Below, piece by piece: positions 16,287 through 24,248 of a stretch of DNA of 61,334 nucleotides. Every line of letters starts with the position of its first letter. Position 1 is the stretch's first letter. The position numbers were made by a program, and so were the translations under genes. Below the pieces are notes generated by a model. The model was not told the origin of the DNA. It worked only from the letters and a program-made list of their open reading frames with translations, and ran no database searches. Location: the NCBI RefSeq assembly GCF_001064145.1, contig NZ_JVOJ01000045.1, positions 1 to 61,334 on the forward strand, given 5' to 3'. The DNA is from Sanguibacter keddieii (lineage in GTDB: Bacteria > Actinomycetota > Actinomycetes > Actinomycetales > Actinomycetaceae).

Positions 16287-19200
16287 GTGTACCTCAAGAA
16301 CCTGACGCTGCGGGGCTTTAAGTCCTTCGCCAGTGCGACCACGCTCGCCCTCCAACCGGGCATCACGTGCGTCGTCGGCCCCAACGGGTCGGGTAAATCC
16401 AACGTCGTCGACGCTCTCGCCTGGGTCATGGGCGAGCAGGGTGCCCGCGCGCTGCGCGGCGGGCACATGGCGGACGTGATCTTCGCGGGGACATCTGGGC
16501 GCGCGGCGTTGGGGCGCGCCCAGGTGGACCTGACGATCGACAACACCGACGGGCTGCTCGACATCGAGTACTCCGAGGTGACGATCAGCCGCACCCTGTT
16601 TCGCGGGGGCGGCTCCGAATACTCCATTAACGGCACTCCGGCGAGGCTGCTGGACGTGCAGGAGCTCCTGTCCGACACGGGCATGGGCCGCCAGATGCAC
16701 GTCATCGTCGGCCAGGGGCAGCTCGACGCGATTCTGTCTTCCACGCCTGAGGAGCGTCGCGGTTTCATCGAAGAGGCCGCTGGTGTCCTCAAGCACCGTC
16801 GGCGCAAGGAGCGGGCGCTCAAGAAGTTGGCCGATATGGATGCGAACCTGGTGCGCGTCCTGGACCTGACGAACGAGATTCACCGCCAGCTGGGGCCCCT
16901 GGCGCGCCAGGCGCGGGTCGCTCGTCGCGCGTCCCTCATTCAGGCGCGCGTGCGCGACGCGAAGGCCCGCCTGCTCGCCGACGACCTGTCCTCTGCACTT
17001 TCCAAGCTGTCCGTGCTCGAGGCATCGGACGAGTCCGCCGCCGCGCGCCTGGCGTCGCTCGAGGAACAGATAAGCGCCGCGCGCGCCGAGCTTTCGCGCC
17101 TGGAGGATGCGGAACGCGCGTCCTCGCCGGCGCTCGAGCAGGCTTCCTCCGACTGGCAGTCGCTCACCACGATCACCGAGCGTCTGCGCGGCACGCTCAT
17201 GGCTGCGACCCAGAAGGTTTCCCTGCGCGCGACCCCCGAGCTGCCCCCGGGCGGCGAGGACCCCGACGTGCTCGATGAGCGGGCCCGTGTTGCCGGTGCC
17301 GAGGACGCTGCGCTGGTCGCTCAAGTCGAAGAGGCGCGCAGTGCCCTGACGTCCGCGACTCGCGCGCGCGAGGCCGCGGAGGACGCGGACGATTCCGCGT
17401 CCCGCGAGCTGGCCCGCGTCAACCGCGTCATCGCCGACCACCGCGAGAAGGTTGCGCGTCTGACGGGCGACGCCTCAACGGCAGCGTCTCGCCTCGAGGC
17501 AGCGATCGCCGAGGCGGACCGTGCGTGGGGCGCATACCGCGCGGCTCAGGAGCGCGCCGAGGCCGCCGAGAAGGCGGTTCCTGCCACGTCTGTTGTCTCC
17601 GTTGGTGCGGACGCTTCTGTCGCTGAGGGAGCATTGTCCGAGGAAGAAGCCGGCGGGGGAGCGGCCCGCGCACACGCCGAGGCCTCCGCCCGCCGCGACG
17701 CCGCGCGTGCCCGCGTGGACGAGCTGCTCGGCGTCGAACGTGAGGCCCGCGCCGACCGCGCGCGCTGGGAAGCCCGCCGCGACGCGCTCTCCCAGCTGCT
17801 CGCCCCCGAGGACGGCACCGCCGAGCTGCTGGGACGACCCGGAGTGCTCGGCCAGGTCGCGCCCCTCCTGCACGTCACCCCAGGTTTCGAAGACGCCGTT
17901 GCCGCCGCGCTGGCACCCTTCGCCGACGCCGTGGTCGTCGACTCCCTGGCCCGAGGCCTGGGCGAGTTGGACGCCGCCCGCACGGCCGGGCGCTCGCTGC
18001 GGCTCGTCGTGGCATCTGATTCTTCGGATTCTTCCGATTCTGTACATGATTCCGCGGATGGGACCGGCGGTGGTGCCCGCGCCGACCTGCCCGAGGGCGC
18101 GACGTGGCTCGCCGACGTCGTCACCTGCGAGGGAGCCGCCGCGCCCCTCGCATCCCTGCTGGATGGTGTTGTCGCCTGCCCCATTGAGGCCGCCGCTGCC
18201 GCGCTGGACGTGCCCGGTGTGCGAGCCGTCGTCACGCCAGGAGGCGACGTGCTGCGCTCCTGGTCGGTGGAGGGAGGTCGCCAGGCCTCCTCCGTGCTCT
18301 CCGTGCGTGCCGACTACGAGGAGGCGTGCGCGCAGGCCGAGGCCGCCCAGGCTCGCATGGCCGAGGTGTCCGAGCAGCTCAGCGAGGCAAACACTCACCT
18401 GGATCGGTGCATCCGCGAGGCGAACGACGCCCTGAAGGCCCTGCGAGAGGAAGACGCCCAGCGCGCCAAGGAAGCCCAGGAGCTGGCCCGCGCCCAATCC
18501 GCCGCGCAGGCAGCCCGGGCCGAGGCCGAGCGTGCCCACGACGTGGCACGCCGCGCCGACGAGCAGGTCACCTGGGCCCGCGAGCAGGACGTCGCCGCCC
18601 GCGCCCGCCTCGACGGCGCCGACACCGTCGGCCCACCCGAATCCCTCGAAGACGCTCAGGCCCGCGCTGACGCCGCGTCCCGCGCCGCGCGCGAGGCGCG
18701 CGAGGCCGAAAACGAGGCGCGCCTGAGCCTGCGTGCCTTGGAGGAACAATCGCGGCGCGCCGCCTCCCGAGCCCGCTCCCTGCGCCAGGCCGCCGCCGCC
18801 GAGCGCGAGGAGCGCGCCCGCTACGCCCGGCGCGAGGCCGCGCGAAAGGCGGAGCTGGCCACGGCCTCGGACGTGGAGGCAGCCGCCCGCGTCGCCCTCG
18901 AGGCCGCCGAGCGAGCCCTGTCCCGCGCTGCCACGGAGAGGGACCGCCTGAGCGAGCGGCGCTCTCAAGTCTCCCAGGAGGTCTCGGACGCTCGCCGCGC
19001 CCTGGATCGGTTGAGCGCGGAGCTGTCGGAGGCCACGGCCTCGGCCCACCAGGGGCAGATCGCGGCCGAGCAGACGCGCCTGCGCGTCGAGGATCTGCAG
19101 CGTCGCGCCCTGGAGGAGCTGTCCCTCGAACCCGAGCAGCTGCTCGCCGAGTTCGGGCCGCAGATGCTGGTGCCGATGCTCCCGCTCGACCCCGATCAGG

Positions 19201-19883
19201 TGGAAAAGGCCGCGGCCGCCGAGCCGAGCGCGTACGTGCGCGCCGAGCAGGAACGCGCGCTCGCCATGGCGCAGAAAGACTTGGAGAAGCTGGGGCGCGT
19301 CAACCCGCTGGCGCTCGAGGAACACGAGGCGCTGGCCTCGCGGCACAAGTTCTTAGTGGACCAGGTCCAAGACCTCAAGGCGTCGAAGGCGGACCTGCTG
19401 CGCATCGTGCAGGACGTGGATCGCCTGGTGGAGGAGGCCTTCGCGTCGGCGTTCGCCGAGACCCGCGAGCAGTTCGAGCACGTGTTCGGCGTGCTGTTCC
19501 CGGGCGGGGTGGGCGACCTGGTGCTCACCGACCCGGACGATATGCTCTCGACCGGCATCGAGATCGAAGCCCGTCCCGCGGGCAAGAAGGTCAAGCGCCT
19601 GTCGCTGCTCTCGGGCGGCGAGCGTTCTCTGGCTGCGATCGCGTTCCTGGTCGCGATCTTTAAGGCGCGGCCATCCCCGTTCTACGTCATGGACGAGGTC
19701 GAGGCGGCCCTGGACGACATGAACCTGACGCGCCTGCTCGCCATCTTCAAGGAGCTGCAGGAGACCTCGCAGCTGATCGTCATCACCCACCAGAAGCGCA
19801 CGATGGAGATCGCGGACGCCCTCTACGGCGTCACGATGCGCGATGGCGTCACGACGGTGGTGTCCCAGCGCTTGGTGGACTAG
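16287..19883 (+). CDS. smc: Chromosome partition ATPase SMC
   Basis: 1198-residue SMC: N-terminal head with Walker A GPNGSGKSNVVD, long coiled coil, hinge around residues 510-670, return coil, and C-terminal head with LSLLSGGERSL signature and YVMDEVEAALD Walker B. It forms a dimer that with ScpAB loads near the origin and organises sister chromosomes. The start GTG (MYLKNLTLRGFKSFA) is canonical for SMC. The hinge carries a short serine/aspartate insertion (DSSDSSDSVHD, about 577) encoded by tandem GATTCTTCG-like units. In many actinobacteria ftsY follows smc; here two small ORFs and parE follow. Confidence 0.97.
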   Translation: MYLKNLTLRGFKSFASATTLALQPGITCVVGPNGSGKSNVVDALAWVMGEQGARALRGGHMADVIFAGTSGRAALGRAQVDLTIDNTDGLLDIEYSEVTISRTLFRGGGSEYSINGTPARLLDVQELLSDTGMGRQMHVIVGQGQLDAILSSTPEERRGFIEEAAGVLKHRRRKERALKKLADMDANLVRVLDLTNEIHRQLGPLARQARVARRASLIQARVRDAKARLLADDLSSALSKLSVLEASDESAAARLASLEEQISAARAELSRLEDAERASSPALEQASSDWQSLTTITERLRGTLMAATQKVSLRATPELPPGGEDPDVLDERARVAGAEDAALVAQVEEARSALTSATRAREAAEDADDSASRELARVNRVIADHREKVARLTGDASTAASRLEAAIAEADRAWGAYRAAQERAEAAEKAVPATSVVSVGADASVAEGALSEEEAGGGAARAHAEASARRDAARARVDELLGVEREARADRARWEARRDALSQLLAPEDGTAELLGRPGVLGQVAPLLHVTPGFEDAVAAALAPFADAVVVDSLARGLGELDAARTAGRSLRLVVASDSSDSSDSVHDSADGTGGGARADLPEGATWLADVVTCEGAAAPLASLLDGVVACPIEAAAAALDVPGVRAVVTPGGDVLRSWSVEGGRQASSVLSVRADYEEACAQAEAAQARMAEVSEQLSEANTHLDRCIREANDALKALREEDAQRAKEAQELARAQSAAQAARAEAERAHDVARRADEQVTWAREQDVAARARLDGADTVGPPESLEDAQARADAASRAAREAREAENEARLSLRALEEQSRRAASRARSLRQAAAAEREERARYARREAARKAELATASDVEAAARVALEAAERALSRAATERDRLSERRSQVSQEVSDARRALDRLSAELSEATASAHQGQIAAEQTRLRVEDLQRRALEELSLEPEQLLAEFGPQMLVPMLPLDPDQVEKAAAAEPSAYVRAEQERALAMAQKDLEKLGRVNPLALEEHEALASRHKFLVDQVQDLKASKADLLRIVQDVDRLVEEAFASAFAETREQFEHVFGVLFPGGVGDLVLTDPDDMLSTGIEIEARPAGKKVKRLSLLSGGERSLAAIAFLVAIFKARPSPFYVMDEVEAALDDMNLTRLLAIFKELQETSQLIVITHQKRTMEIADALYGVTMRDGVTTVVSQRLVD

Positions 19884-19885
19884 GG

Positions 19886-19920
19886 GAGCAGCCCTTTCGG
19901 GGCGGCGGCCGCCGTTGCTC
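19886..19920. terminator. Possible hairpin after smc
   Basis: GAGCA (19886-19890) pairs with TGCTC (19916-19920) around the 12-bp palindrome CGGCGGCCGCCG (19903-19914), just after the smc stop. No T-run; weak candidate. Confidence 0.3.
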
Positions 19921-19985
19921 GCTTCGATGGCTCCGCCTTCAAAGAAAATGATGACAGAAACATTTGGACCTGAGAGGAAAGGACA

Positions 19986-20141
19986 ATGAGCAAGAAACCA
20001 GAGGGAAGCTACCGTCTCGCGGGAGGAATCACCGTGACTGATGCTGATCTTGAAGCAGATGCGCAGCGCTTCGAAGCGGGCGAGTGTGACGGAGCGTGGA
20101 AGGTCTTCCCGGGGCGTCCGCCGCTTGTCGGTGAGGAATAA
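19986..20141 (+). CDS. N-terminal half of a split ribbon-helix-helix antitoxin-like protein
   Basis: 51 residues, reading SYRLAGGITVTDADLEADAQ and ending GRPPLVGEE. This resembles the N-terminal segment of actinobacterial antitoxins in which a VTDADLE-type stretch and a GRP motif precede a C-terminal ribbon-helix-helix. GAGAGGAAAGGACA before the ATG is a good ribosome binding site. It stops at TAA, and the next codon in the same frame is the ATG of the ribbon-helix-helix part. Either one gene has been broken by a stop codon or two short proteins are made. No toxin is adjacent. Confidence 0.6.
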   Translation: MSKKPEGSYRLAGGITVTDADLEADAQRFEAGECDGAWKVFPGRPPLVGEE

Positions 20142-20300
20142 ATGCCGGTCGGCACGCGCCTGCCTGAATCTTTAGTCCGCGAGCTTGACGAGGCGGCAGG
20201 GGAACTCGGACAAACTCGAAGTGAGCTCGTTCGTCGTGGAGTGAGAGTGTTGCCGGGAATGCTGATTGTTGATCTGGATAGGATGCGGCCTTCTGGATAG
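20142..20300 (+). CDS. Ribbon-helix-helix (CopG/Arc-type) DNA-binding protein
   Basis: 52 residues. VGTRLPESLVRELDEAAGEL then QTRSELVRRGVRVLPG is a typical ribbon-helix-helix: a basic beta strand followed by two helices. Such proteins dimerise and bind arrays of short repeats. It starts directly after the stop of the 51-residue ORF, in frame, with GAGGAATAA as a possible ribosome binding site. Its stop codon lies inside the first unit of the 19-bp repeat array at 20292-20376, which may be its operator or that of the pair. Read together the two ORFs make a normal-length antitoxin. Confidence 0.65.
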   Translation: MPVGTRLPESLVRELDEAAGELGQTRSELVRRGVRVLPGMLIVDLDRMRPSG

Positions 20301-20376
20301 GTTATGAGCATCTGGATAACTTAATAAGCTATCCAGAACTGCGTTTCCTATCCAGAACTGCGTTTCCTATCCAAGA
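20292..20376. repeat. Five-copy repeat array with exact 19-bp period
   Basis: TCTGGATA begins at 20292 and 20311; its reverse complement TATCCAGA begins at 20330 and 20349, and TATCCAAGA at 20368. All steps are exactly 19 bp. The units at 20330 and 20349 are identical over 19 bp (TATCCAGAACTGCGTTTCC). The array is head-to-head, two units against three, and the central pair could form a hairpin. It lies at the 3' end of the ribbon-helix-helix gene. Probable multi-site operator; a transcription-termination role is the alternative. Confidence 0.8.
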
Positions 20377-20460
20377 GAGTGGGCGTATTCGGCGGAGCGC
20401 AGGCTCACTCATGCGCACGTTGACCCGCCGGGTGGAGCAACGGCAGTTCGAGTATGAAAA

Positions 20461-20493
20461 CGCGGGCGGGGACCCCGTCGGTCCCCGCCCGCG
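20461..20493. terminator. Strong bidirectional hairpin terminator
   Basis: CGCGGGCGGGGACC (20461-20474) and GGTCCCCGCCCGCG (20480-20493) form a perfect 14-bp stem with a 5-base loop, between the rightward ribbon-helix-helix ORFs and the leftward DUF7455 gene. It can serve both. Confidence 0.75.
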
Positions 20494-20533
20494 CCTTACA
20501 GTCGTGTGTCCCGCCGCTGCGGGAAGCTCGCTA

Positions 20534-20749
20534 TCAGTCGTTCATGAAATGACGCTCGTCCAGGATCTGTGCGCCGCCGCCCACCAGCGAGGGCAGGTGC
20601 TCGTTCGCGTGGTGGCCGCAGAAGTACAGCTGGCCACCCGAAGGCATCGTCGCACGAACCCAGGCGCGAGCGCCGCAGGCGTCGCAACGATTCGCCGCGT
20701 TCAGCTGCGGCTCGTCCAGTACGGGGCGTTCAAGAGTCTGTGCGTTCAT
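20534..20749 (-). CDS. DUF7455 small zinc-binding protein
   Basis: 71 residues. RCDACGARAWVRATMPSG, then GGQLYFCGHHANEH, is the DUF7455 signature: a CxxC and a CxHH set that probably bind zinc. The family is confined to actinobacteria and is commonly found beside topoisomerase IV or sigma-factor genes, as here next to parE (divergent). The role is not known. ATG at 20749 chosen; an in-frame ATG at about 20767 is possible, and neither has a strong ribosome binding site. Confidence 0.8.
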   Translation of the reverse strand: MNAQTLERPVLDEPQLNAANRCDACGARAWVRATMPSGGQLYFCGHHANEHLPSLVGGGAQILDERHFMND

Positions 20750-20984
20750 GTGTCCATCACACACCATCACACCGCGCCTCGCACCCCTGTTCACCCGGGG
20801 CGCAATCACTCGACCGACCACTGACACAGTGGAACGGGGGAGTGGAAATCCCTCGAACCACAGCCCCCGTCTGCCCCGAAAGCGCGCCCACCAGCGCGAT
20901 TCAGCCCCGGCCTCGTCAATCGTGGAAAGCGTCCCAGAACCCGCGCCACGCGCACCGTTGGCCGCAAACGAGCGTTGACCCACA

Positions 20985-20990
20985 TATGAT
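20985..20990 (+). promoter_or_regulatory. Leaderless -10 of parE
   Basis: TATGAT followed by 7 bases and GTG at 20998. It overlaps the alternative ATG codons at 20986 and 20989, so transcription from it would exclude those as starts. Confidence 0.5.
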
Positions 20991-20997
20991 GCACCTC

Positions 20998-23106
20998 GTG
21001 ACTCCTACCGACGCATCCGACTACAACGCACGGCACCTCTCGGTCCTCGAGGGGCTCGAGGCCGTGCGCAAGCGCCCCGGCATGTACATCGGCTCGACCG
21101 ACCACCGCGGCCTCATGCACTGCCTCTGGGAGATCATCGACAACGCGGTCGACGAGGCCCTGGAAGGCCACTGCGACACGATCGACGTGCGCCTGCACCC
21201 CGACCACTCCGCCTCCGTCGCCGACAACGGCCGAGGCATCCCCGTCGACATCGTGCCCGGCCAGGGCCTGACGGGCGTCGAGGTCGTCTACACCAAGCTC
21301 CACGCCGGCGGTAAGTTCGGCGGCGGCTCCTACGCGGCCTCCGGCGGCCTCCACGGCGTCGGCGCCTCCGTCGTCAACGCCCTGTCGGCCCGCCTCGACG
21401 TGCAGGTCGACCGCGGCGGCAAGACCCACGAGATGTGCTTCCGCCGCGGCGAACCCGGCGAATTCGACGACTCCAAGCAGCGCACCCCCAACTCGCCCTT
21501 CCAGCCTTTCGTGGACGGCTCGACCCTCAAGACCGTCGGCAAGGTGAAGAAGTCACAGACCGGCACGCGCGTGCGCTTCTGGGCGGACTTCCAGATCTTC
21601 CCGTCCACCGAGGGATTCTCGTGGGAGAACCTGCTGGCGCGTGCCCGTCAGACCGCGTTCCTCGTGCCCGGCCTGACCATCAACTGCTACGACGAGCGCG
21701 GCGAAGATGAACTCCACGAGAGTTTCCGCTTCGACGGCGGCGTCGTCGACTTCGCGAACTGGTTGGCCTCGGACGGTCCCGTCACCGACACGTGGCACAT
21801 CACGGGCGAGGGCACCTACAACGAGACCGTGCAGGCTCTGGACTCGCAGACCGGGCACCTGCGCGCCACCGAGGTCGAGCGCACCTGCGAGGTCGACATC
21901 GCGCTGCGCTGGGGCATCGGCTACGACACCATCGTCCAGTCCTTCGTCAACATCATCGCCACCCCCAAGGGCGGCACCCACGTGACCGGCTTCGAGCAGG
22001 CGGTTCTCAAAACCCTGCGCGCCGCGATCGACAAGAACGCCCGCAAGCTCAAGGTCAGCGCGAAGGACGGGCGCCCCGAGAAGGACGACGTCCAGGCCGG
22101 CATGACCGCCGTCATCACCGTGCGCTTCCCCGAGCCGCAGTTCGAAGGTCAGACCAAGGAAACCCTGGGCACGCCCCAGATCCGCACCGTCGTCAACCGC
22201 GTGGTCTCCGACTGGCTGAAGGCTAAGTTTGCGTCCTCCAAGCGCGATGACAAGCAGCAGACCTCCCTCCTCATGGAGAAGGTCGTCGGCGAGATGAAGG
22301 CCCGTGTCTCCGCGCGACTGCACAAGGAGATCTCGCGTAAGAAGAACGCGCTCGAAACCTCCTCGCTGCCCGCCAAGCTCGCGGACTGCCGCCTCGAGGA
22401 CGTTGAGGAGACCGAGCTTTTCATCGTCGAGGGCGACTCCGCCCTGGGTACGGCCAAGGCCGCGCGCAACTCCCATTACCAGGCCCTGTTCCCGATTAGA
22501 GGCAAGATCCTCAACGTGCAGAAGGCCTCGACCGCGGACATGCTGGCCAACGCCGAGTGCGCCAACATCATCCAGGTGATCGGTGCGGGCTCGGGCCGCA
22601 CCTTCGACCTGCCGCAGGCTCGCTACGGCAAGGTCATCCTTATGACCGACGCCGACGTAGACGGTGCGCACATCCGCACCCTGCTGCTGACCCTGTTCTT
22701 CCGCTACATGCGCCCCATGGTCGAGGCTGGCCGCATCTACGCCGCCGTCCCGCCCCTGCACCGCATCGAGGTCGCGGGCAAGGGACGCAAGAAGCGCGAG
22801 TACATCTACACCTACTCCGAGGACGAGCTGCACCGTAAGCTCGCCGCCCTGCGTCGCTCGGGCCGCACCTGGAAGGAGCCCATCCAGCGGTACAAGGGCC
22901 TGGGTGAGATGGACGCCGACCAGCTGGCGGAGACCACGATGGACCGGGCGCACCGCTCGCTGCGCCGCATCACGCTGGCTGACGAGGAGGCTCTGCGCCA
23001 GGCCGAGGACGTGTTTGAGCTGCTGATGGGCTCGACGGTGGGCCCGCGCAAGGAGTTCATTGTCGAGGAGTCTGCGGGGCTGGATCGTACGCGCATCGAC
23101 GCGTAA
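20998..23106 (+). CDS. parE: DNA topoisomerase IV subunit B
   Basis: 702 residues from GTG 20998. ATP-binding GHKL domain (RHLSVLEGLEAVRKRPGMYI; IIDNAVDEALEGH; GGLHGVGASVVNALS), transducer, then Toprim with EGDSALGTAK and MTDADVDGAHI. With ParC it decatenates sister chromosomes. Called ParE and not GyrB because the partner gene is the non-oriC parC at 31125 and the DUF7455 neighbour is typical of the actinobacterial parE locus. Start choice rests on TATGAT 7 bases before GTG and on no Shine-Dalgarno for the upstream ATGs (20986, 20989). Intact catalytic residues. Confidence 0.92.
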   Translation: MTPTDASDYNARHLSVLEGLEAVRKRPGMYIGSTDHRGLMHCLWEIIDNAVDEALEGHCDTIDVRLHPDHSASVADNGRGIPVDIVPGQGLTGVEVVYTKLHAGGKFGGGSYAASGGLHGVGASVVNALSARLDVQVDRGGKTHEMCFRRGEPGEFDDSKQRTPNSPFQPFVDGSTLKTVGKVKKSQTGTRVRFWADFQIFPSTEGFSWENLLARARQTAFLVPGLTINCYDERGEDELHESFRFDGGVVDFANWLASDGPVTDTWHITGEGTYNETVQALDSQTGHLRATEVERTCEVDIALRWGIGYDTIVQSFVNIIATPKGGTHVTGFEQAVLKTLRAAIDKNARKLKVSAKDGRPEKDDVQAGMTAVITVRFPEPQFEGQTKETLGTPQIRTVVNRVVSDWLKAKFASSKRDDKQQTSLLMEKVVGEMKARVSARLHKEISRKKNALETSSLPAKLADCRLEDVEETELFIVEGDSALGTAKAARNSHYQALFPIRGKILNVQKASTADMLANAECANIIQVIGAGSGRTFDLPQARYGKVILMTDADVDGAHIRTLLLTLFFRYMRPMVEAGRIYAAVPPLHRIEVAGKGRKKREYIYTYSEDELHRKLAALRRSGRTWKEPIQRYKGLGEMDADQLAETTMDRAHRSLRRITLADEEALRQAEDVFELLMGSTVGPRKEFIVEESAGLDRTRIDA

Positions 23107-23107
23107 T

Positions 23108-23127
23108 CACGGGCAAAAATGCCCGTG
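23108..23127. terminator. Hairpin after parE
   Basis: CACGGGC and GCCCGTG, a 7-bp stem with an A-rich 6-base loop, immediately after the parE stop. No T-run. Confidence 0.5.
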
Positions 23128-23197
23128 CGCTGCACAAATGTTCATGCGTGTTGACCATATGTCATGCGTCAGTGTGACTAAAGGCCCGAATAGCCGG

Positions 23198-23203
23198 TAG
23201 GAT
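23198..23203 (+). promoter_or_regulatory. Leaderless -10 of the first GNAT gene
   Basis: TAGGAT followed by 7 bases and ATG 23211. GTGACT about 18 bp upstream is a plausible -35. No Shine-Dalgarno before the ATG. Confidence 0.5.
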
Positions 23204-23210
23204 ATCTGCC

Positions 23211-24230
23211 ATGACAGGACTTGCGCAGCGACTCACGCCGCCCGGGTCCGTCCCGTACCCGGGCAATCACCTCGGGTTGCGTTGGCGGCCCATGATCGGC
23301 CGCGATGCCCCCGCCGTGTACGCGCTTATCGCCCTGATCGAAGACGATGACAACGCCATCCGGCGCACCTCCGTCGACGACATCGCGGACATGATGGAGG
23401 GCGAGAACGGGCGCGACTGGGTGGACACGATCGTCGGCCTGGACGCGAAGCAAAACATCTGCGCGGTGGCATCCGTGCGCGTCCTGCGAGGCATTCACGA
23501 GGCCGCGACCGCCGTCGTCAGCGCCTTCATCCACCCGCACTGGCGTGGCCGAGGCGTGGGCCGAGCTCTGCTCTACTGGCAGGACGGACGCGCCCGGCAG
23601 ATGCTTGTCGAAGCTTTCGGCGCCGAGTCCGAGGTGCCCGCGTCGATCTCGAATCTCGTTGATGCGCACATGACTGATCGTCGTCGCCTCTACATCGCGG
23701 CCGGCTTCTTCGCTAAGCGCACGTATCAGGTCATGTACCGTGACCTGGCTGGCGGCGAGGTGCCCGTGCCCGCACGCCACGGATACCGCGTCCTACCGTG
23801 GAACCAGGTTCCGCAGGAGCAGGTCCGCGCCATCCACATGGAGGCCTTCCAGCAGTCGTTCCGTTCGCCGCTGCGCGCCCTGTGGTGGGACGACGCGATG
23901 AACCACTTCGACACGCGCTGGTCGTTCGTGGCCGTGGATGCCCAGGGCGAGGTCGTCGGCTACGCGATCACCGGGCGTCCCGCGCAGCGCTGGGTGGCCA
24001 CGGGCCGCTCCGAGGCTTACATCTACCTGCTCGGTGTCGCCGAGGCTCACCGCGGACGCTCCATCGCGAGCGCCCTCGTCGGGCACGCCGTCGCCGCAGC
24101 GTCCGCGTCCGGCGCGTCGCGCATTGGCCTCGACGTTGACATGTCGAGCCCGGACGGAGCGCATAAGATTTACGAACACCTGGGCTTCGTGGACGAAGCC
24201 GCCGAGGTTTACTACACGATCGACCAGTAG
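23211..24230 (+). CDS. GNAT-family N-acetyltransferase, copy 1
   Basis: 339 residues with two GNAT folds. The N-terminal half has an acetyl-CoA loop WRGRGVGRALLYW; the C-terminal half has AHRGRSIASALVGH and ends with KIYEHLGF. It transfers an acetyl group from acetyl-CoA to an unknown amine. It is paralogous to the next gene (shared LAQR, PFPG/PYPG opening and similar layout), separated by 18 bp, so a tandem duplication in one operon. It is placed between parE and the sugar operon and is probably a lineage-specific addition. Confidence 0.85.
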   Translation: MTGLAQRLTPPGSVPYPGNHLGLRWRPMIGRDAPAVYALIALIEDDDNAIRRTSVDDIADMMEGENGRDWVDTIVGLDAKQNICAVASVRVLRGIHEAATAVVSAFIHPHWRGRGVGRALLYWQDGRARQMLVEAFGAESEVPASISNLVDAHMTDRRRLYIAAGFFAKRTYQVMYRDLAGGEVPVPARHGYRVLPWNQVPQEQVRAIHMEAFQQSFRSPLRALWWDDAMNHFDTRWSFVAVDAQGEVVGYAITGRPAQRWVATGRSEAYIYLLGVAEAHRGRSIASALVGHAVAAASASGASRIGLDVDMSSPDGAHKIYEHLGFVDEAAEVYYTIDQ

Positions 24231-24248
24231 AGACGGAAGGAGGCGAGC

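Noticed and set aside
17475-19346. Long glycine/leucine-rich open frame on the minus strand inside smc
   Set aside because: Composition artefact of the coiled-coil codons; smc on the plus strand is unambiguous.
20292-20376. Five regularly spaced repeats considered as a CRISPR array
   Set aside because: Period is only 19 bp, orientation switches within the array and two full units are identical, so there are no spacers; no cas genes nearby.
21553-22953. Minus-strand open frame of 466 codons inside parE
   Set aside because: Shadow of parE; no recognisable protein features.
20998-23106. Annotation as gyrB
   Set aside because: The partner subunit at 31125-33602 is ParC-like, the DUF7455 neighbour fits parE, and no oriC genes (dnaA, dnaN, recF) are present.
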